The translations under genes were made by a program, and so were the position numbers. The notes beneath the pieces were generated by a model. The model saw only the letters and a program-made list of their open reading frames with translations, was not told the origin of the DNA and searched no databases. From Chitinivibrionales bacterium (GTDB taxonomy: Bacteria > Fibrobacterota > Chitinivibrionia > Chitinivibrionales > WJMI01), in contig WJJU01000397.1 in assembly GCA_014729595.1 (NCBI GenBank), forward strand, positions 1-8,481: a DNA stretch of 8,481 bases. Direction: 5' to 3'. Positions 6,537 through 8,481 of the stretch are shown here, piece by piece; the first letter of the stretch is position 1, and every line of letters starts with the position of its first letter.

Positions 6537-6556
6537 CCGGGTTCATCAGCGCCCGG
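6537..6556 (+). promoter_or_regulatory. Leader hairpin upstream of the kinase start
   Basis: CCGGG (6537-6541) and CCCGG (6552-6556) form a 5-bp GC stem with a 10-base loop, ending 16 bases before the ATG at 6573. It sits just before the G9 tract and could affect ribosome access. The stem is short, so formation in vivo is uncertain. Confidence 0.35.
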
Positions 6557-6562
6557 ATAAGC

Positions 6563-6571
6563 GGGGGGGGG
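6563..6571 (+). repeat. G9 homopolymer immediately before the kinase start
   Basis: Nine consecutive G lie in the ribosome-binding position, with one C between the tract and the ATG at 6573. No usual AGGAG site is present, so the G run itself may serve as a weak Shine-Dalgarno, best spaced for the second ATG at 6579. Such tracts can change length by slipped-strand pairing. Confidence 0.9.
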
Positions 6572-6572
6572 C

Positions 6573-7328
6573 ATGGTCATGGCGCAGCCGAAAACACGCG
6601 CAAGCAGGATTATCGAATCGTTCGATTTTCATTCGGGCCGCATACTGGCCAATAAATACGAAGTGCTCTATCACCTAGGCTCCGGTTGGGAAGGTGACGT
6701 CTACCTTGTGCGCGAGGCGGCGACCGGAATAGAGCGAGCGGCAAAGTTTTTCTTTCCTCATCGTAATCCACGCAATCGCAATCTTGCATTCTATGCTCGC
6801 AAGCTCCATAAACTAAGGTCATGTCCGATCCTTATACAATACCAAACTCATGAGACGATCTGGTATCAAGGAATACGTGTCGCATTTCTCATTTCCGACT
6901 ATGTGCCCGGCGAACTCTTATCAGATTTCCTCAAGCGCCAACCGGGGGAGCGTCTTGATTATTTTCAGGCCCTGCACCTTCTGCACGCCCTTACCGTTGG
7001 TATTGAACATATCCACGAGCAGCGGGAGTATCACGGCGACCTGCATACCGAAAACATAATTCTCAATCGTGTAGGCCTGGAATTTCAGGTCAAGCTGATC
7101 GATATGTTTCACTGGGGAGCGGCTACGCGGTTCAACATTCAGGACGACGTCTGCGACTTAATACGCATTTTTTACGACGCTCTGGGCGGGCGAAGATTCT
7201 ATGCCAAACAGCCGCCCGAAATCAAAAGCATTATATGCGGCTTGAAAAAAACTCTGATCCTCTCCAAATTTAATACCGCCGGCAAGCTTCGGCGATATCT
7301 CGAACACATGCGATGGCATACACGATAG
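6573..7328 (+). CDS. Compact protein kinase-like protein
   Basis: A 251-residue cytoplasmic protein consisting of little more than one protein-kinase fold, with no membrane segment or sensor domain. The glycine loop reads GSGWEGDVYLV (36-46) and the ATP lysine is K58 in AAKFF. A hinge-like LISDYVPGELL follows. The catalytic loop is HGDLHTENIIL with D156 and N161, and the metal-binding aspartate is D177 in KLIDMFHWG, in place of DFG. HGDLH-x-x-N instead of HRDLKxxN is typical of atypical bacterial kinases that phosphorylate proteins or small molecules. By eye, the alpha-C glutamate is not evident (Y74 is in the expected place). ATG at 6573 or the second ATG at 6579 could be the start; an in-frame TAA at 6558-6560 excludes anything further upstream. 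The gene converges on manA, 11 bases apart. The substrate is unknown and its neighbours do not reveal it. Confidence 0.8.
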   Translation: MVMAQPKTRASRIIESFDFHSGRILANKYEVLYHLGSGWEGDVYLVREAATGIERAAKFFFPHRNPRNRNLAFYARKLHKLRSCPILIQYQTHETIWYQGIRVAFLISDYVPGELLSDFLKRQPGERLDYFQALHLLHALTVGIEHIHEQREYHGDLHTENIILNRVGLEFQVKLIDMFHWGAATRFNIQDDVCDLIRIFYDALGGRRFYAKQPPEIKSIICGLKKTLILSKFNTAGKLRRYLEHMRWHTR

Positions 7329-7339
7329 CGCGGAACCGT

Positions 7340-8443
7340 TTACAGTAAGGGCAACAGATGATTTTTCGTCGGGTTTCCACCCAGCGACGCGATGCTATCA
7401 TCCGATACTCCGCGGCTTCTTAGCGGCTCAATTACTTCGGAACGCAAGTCCGGCACCGATGAGGCAAGAAAAGACGCCCCTCCGTCGGCCTTGATTGAAA
7501 TTTCACGAAGCGCCGCGGGAATAAACACCGTACGACCGGTCCCCACTTTCATCGTTCCGCCGGTCCATACCAATTCGACGGGTCTATCCAAAACCGTGAT
7601 CACTTGAAATGATTGTTTGGGCGGTAATTCCTCGCACCCCCCGACGTCAAGGCGATATTCCTCGACCACAAAGTATTTGCACGCCACCCTGAAAGAACGA
7701 CGGTTGCCGCGAGGTGTATCGACCGTTAACGGAAGTATCTTGTGCCTATCGTGGTATTCGGTATCCAGAACTTCGAGCGATTCGGTTATATGCAACCGCC
7801 TTGAAACACCCGCCTTGTCGGTGCGTCCCCAATCGTAGAGCCGAAAGGTTGTGTCCGATGATTCCTGAACTTCGTAGATCAGTGTACCGTCCATGATGGC
7901 GTGTACCGTTCCCGCGGGTACGAAAAGCATATCACCGCGACTCACGGGGATTGTATTGAGAAGCTCGCCGAGACTATCATCCTTGATCCCCTTTTCTACG
8001 TCGCTCAGCTTCACCCCTTCCTTGAACCCTACTATTATCCGCGCCTCCGGTTTTGCCTCAACGATATACCAGCACTCGGTCTTACCGAAATTGCCCCAAC
8101 TGTTGGCTCTGGCCTGATAATCATCGGGATGCACCTGAACCGAGAGTTTGTCGTTGGCATCGATAAATTTATACAGCAATGGTAGGGCGTCCCGGAAGGG
8201 AATTCGGCCCAAAAGCTCCGGCCCAAACATTTCGACCAATCGTTGAAGCGTGGTACCGGCATGCTTTCCACCTTGTACCACCGACCAGTCGGTGTCGAAT
8301 CCCGTCAGCTCCCACGACTCCCCCACGAGAATTTCGGGCGGCAGTTCCTTCGAAAGACTGGTCGACAGGTTGCGTCCACCCCAAATCTTTTCTTTGTAGA
8401 TTGGTTCGAAAAGCAAAGGGGTATCGATTTGGCTCATGTTCAT
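7340..8443 (-). CDS. manA: Mannose-6-phosphate isomerase, class I
   Basis: A 367-residue cytoplasmic zinc enzyme that interconverts mannose-6-phosphate and fructose-6-phosphate. This links mannose use, or GDP-mannose and exopolysaccharide synthesis, to glycolysis. The cupin-type zinc ligands are all present: Q103 and H105 in SVQVHPDD, E123 in KTECWYIVEA, and H181 in PAGTVHAI. The catalytic arginine is probably R201 in TTFRLYDWGR. The N-terminus carries the usual KEKIWGGRNL motif. Length fits the shorter form of the family. The start is ATG at 8441-8443, with AAGGA 6 bases upstream; a second ATG two codons later would be too far from that site. It lies opposite to and 11 bases from the end of the kinase gene, with no hairpin terminator between them, so the convergent transcripts may overlap. 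Confidence 0.95.
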   Translation of the reverse strand: MNMSQIDTPLLFEPIYKEKIWGGRNLSTSLSKELPPEILVGESWELTGFDTDWSVVQGGKHAGTTLQRLVEMFGPELLGRIPFRDALPLLYKFIDANDKLSVQVHPDDYQARANSWGNFGKTECWYIVEAKPEARIIVGFKEGVKLSDVEKGIKDDSLGELLNTIPVSRGDMLFVPAGTVHAIMDGTLIYEVQESSDTTFRLYDWGRTDKAGVSRRLHITESLEVLDTEYHDRHKILPLTVDTPRGNRRSFRVACKYFVVEEYRLDVGGCEELPPKQSFQVITVLDRPVELVWTGGTMKVGTGRTVFIPAALREISIKADGGASFLASSVPDLRSEVIEPLRSRGVSDDSIASLGGNPTKNHLLPLL

Positions 8444-8481
8444 GGTTTTTCCTTAGGAGGAGTTTTCGGCAACGATATACG

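Noticed and set aside
6519..6560. 13-codon upstream ORF (MVYLFLPGSSAPG) ending 12 bases before the kinase start
   Set aside because: Could be a leader peptide, but its ribosome-binding site is poor and nothing in its codons suggests attenuation.
8455..8461. AGGAGGA on the plus strand resembling a perfect Shine-Dalgarno site
   Set aside because: No ATG, GTG or TTG follows at usable distance before the window ends, and it lies in the leader of manA on the opposite strand.
8453..8481. Possible last codons of an upstream minus-strand gene (…YIVAENSS then TAA at 8453-8455)
   Set aside because: Only eight sense codons are visible; the stop overlapping the manA ribosome-binding site fits an operon, but it cannot be told from chance.
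1..8481. CRISPR arrays, transposases, integrases, tRNA genes, toxin-antitoxin or defence-system genes
   Set aside because: I looked on both strands and found no regularly spaced repeats, recombinase motifs, tRNA-like folds or paired small genes.

Overview
The window reads as a chromosomal segment from a bacterium of moderate GC content. It probably comes from an anaerobic or microaerophilic lineage with carbohydrate-degrading capacity. The clues are the start of a NuoE/HndA-type NAD(P)H oxidoreductase subunit, a rubrerythrin-like diiron protein, a GH94 sugar phosphorylase and a protein with an export signal. I cannot place it in a phylum from sequence alone; a Fibrobacterota-like or similar Gram-negative anaerobe would fit but is a guess.

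Layout. Positions 1-764 (minus strand) hold a two-gene redox unit: a ferritin-like diiron protein followed by the N-terminal 59 codons of a 24-kDa-type NADH dehydrogenase/hydrogenase subunit that runs off the window. Positions 765-1365 are a 600-base divergent spacer with no convincing gene but several dyads and hairpins, and a plausible promoter for the next gene. Positions 1366-3675 (plus) encode a complete GH94 phosphorylase. A 271-base convergent spacer with hairpins follows. Positions 3947-5473 (minus) encode a CrtI/retinol-saturase-like FAD oxidoreductase. Upstream of it, separated by a good intrinsic terminator, 5605-6411 (minus) encodes a predicted exported protein of unknown function. 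Divergent from that, 6573-7328 (plus) encodes a compact single-domain protein kinase-like protein whose start codon is preceded by a hairpin and a run of nine G. It converges, 11 bases apart, on a class I mannose-6-phosphate isomerase (7340-8443, minus).

How the genes work together. GH94 and ManA both feed sugar phosphates into central metabolism: GH94 gives a sugar-1-phosphate, and ManA interconverts mannose-6-P and fructose-6-P. They are not co-transcribed. The diiron protein and the NuoE-like subunit are likely one operon linking electron transfer with oxygen or peroxide defence. The other genes are single transcription units without obvious partners. Strand changes are frequent and most genes seem to be transcribed alone.

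I see no transposase, CRISPR array, tRNA, rRNA, prophage or toxin-antitoxin pair, and no strong sign of a new multi-gene system. The most interesting points are the kinase leader (G9 tract plus hairpin), the structured divergent spacer at 765-1365, and the uncharacterised exported protein. In several genes the first possible start codon lies at or upstream of the Shine-Dalgarno site, and I have moved the start to the internal ATG that the site supports.
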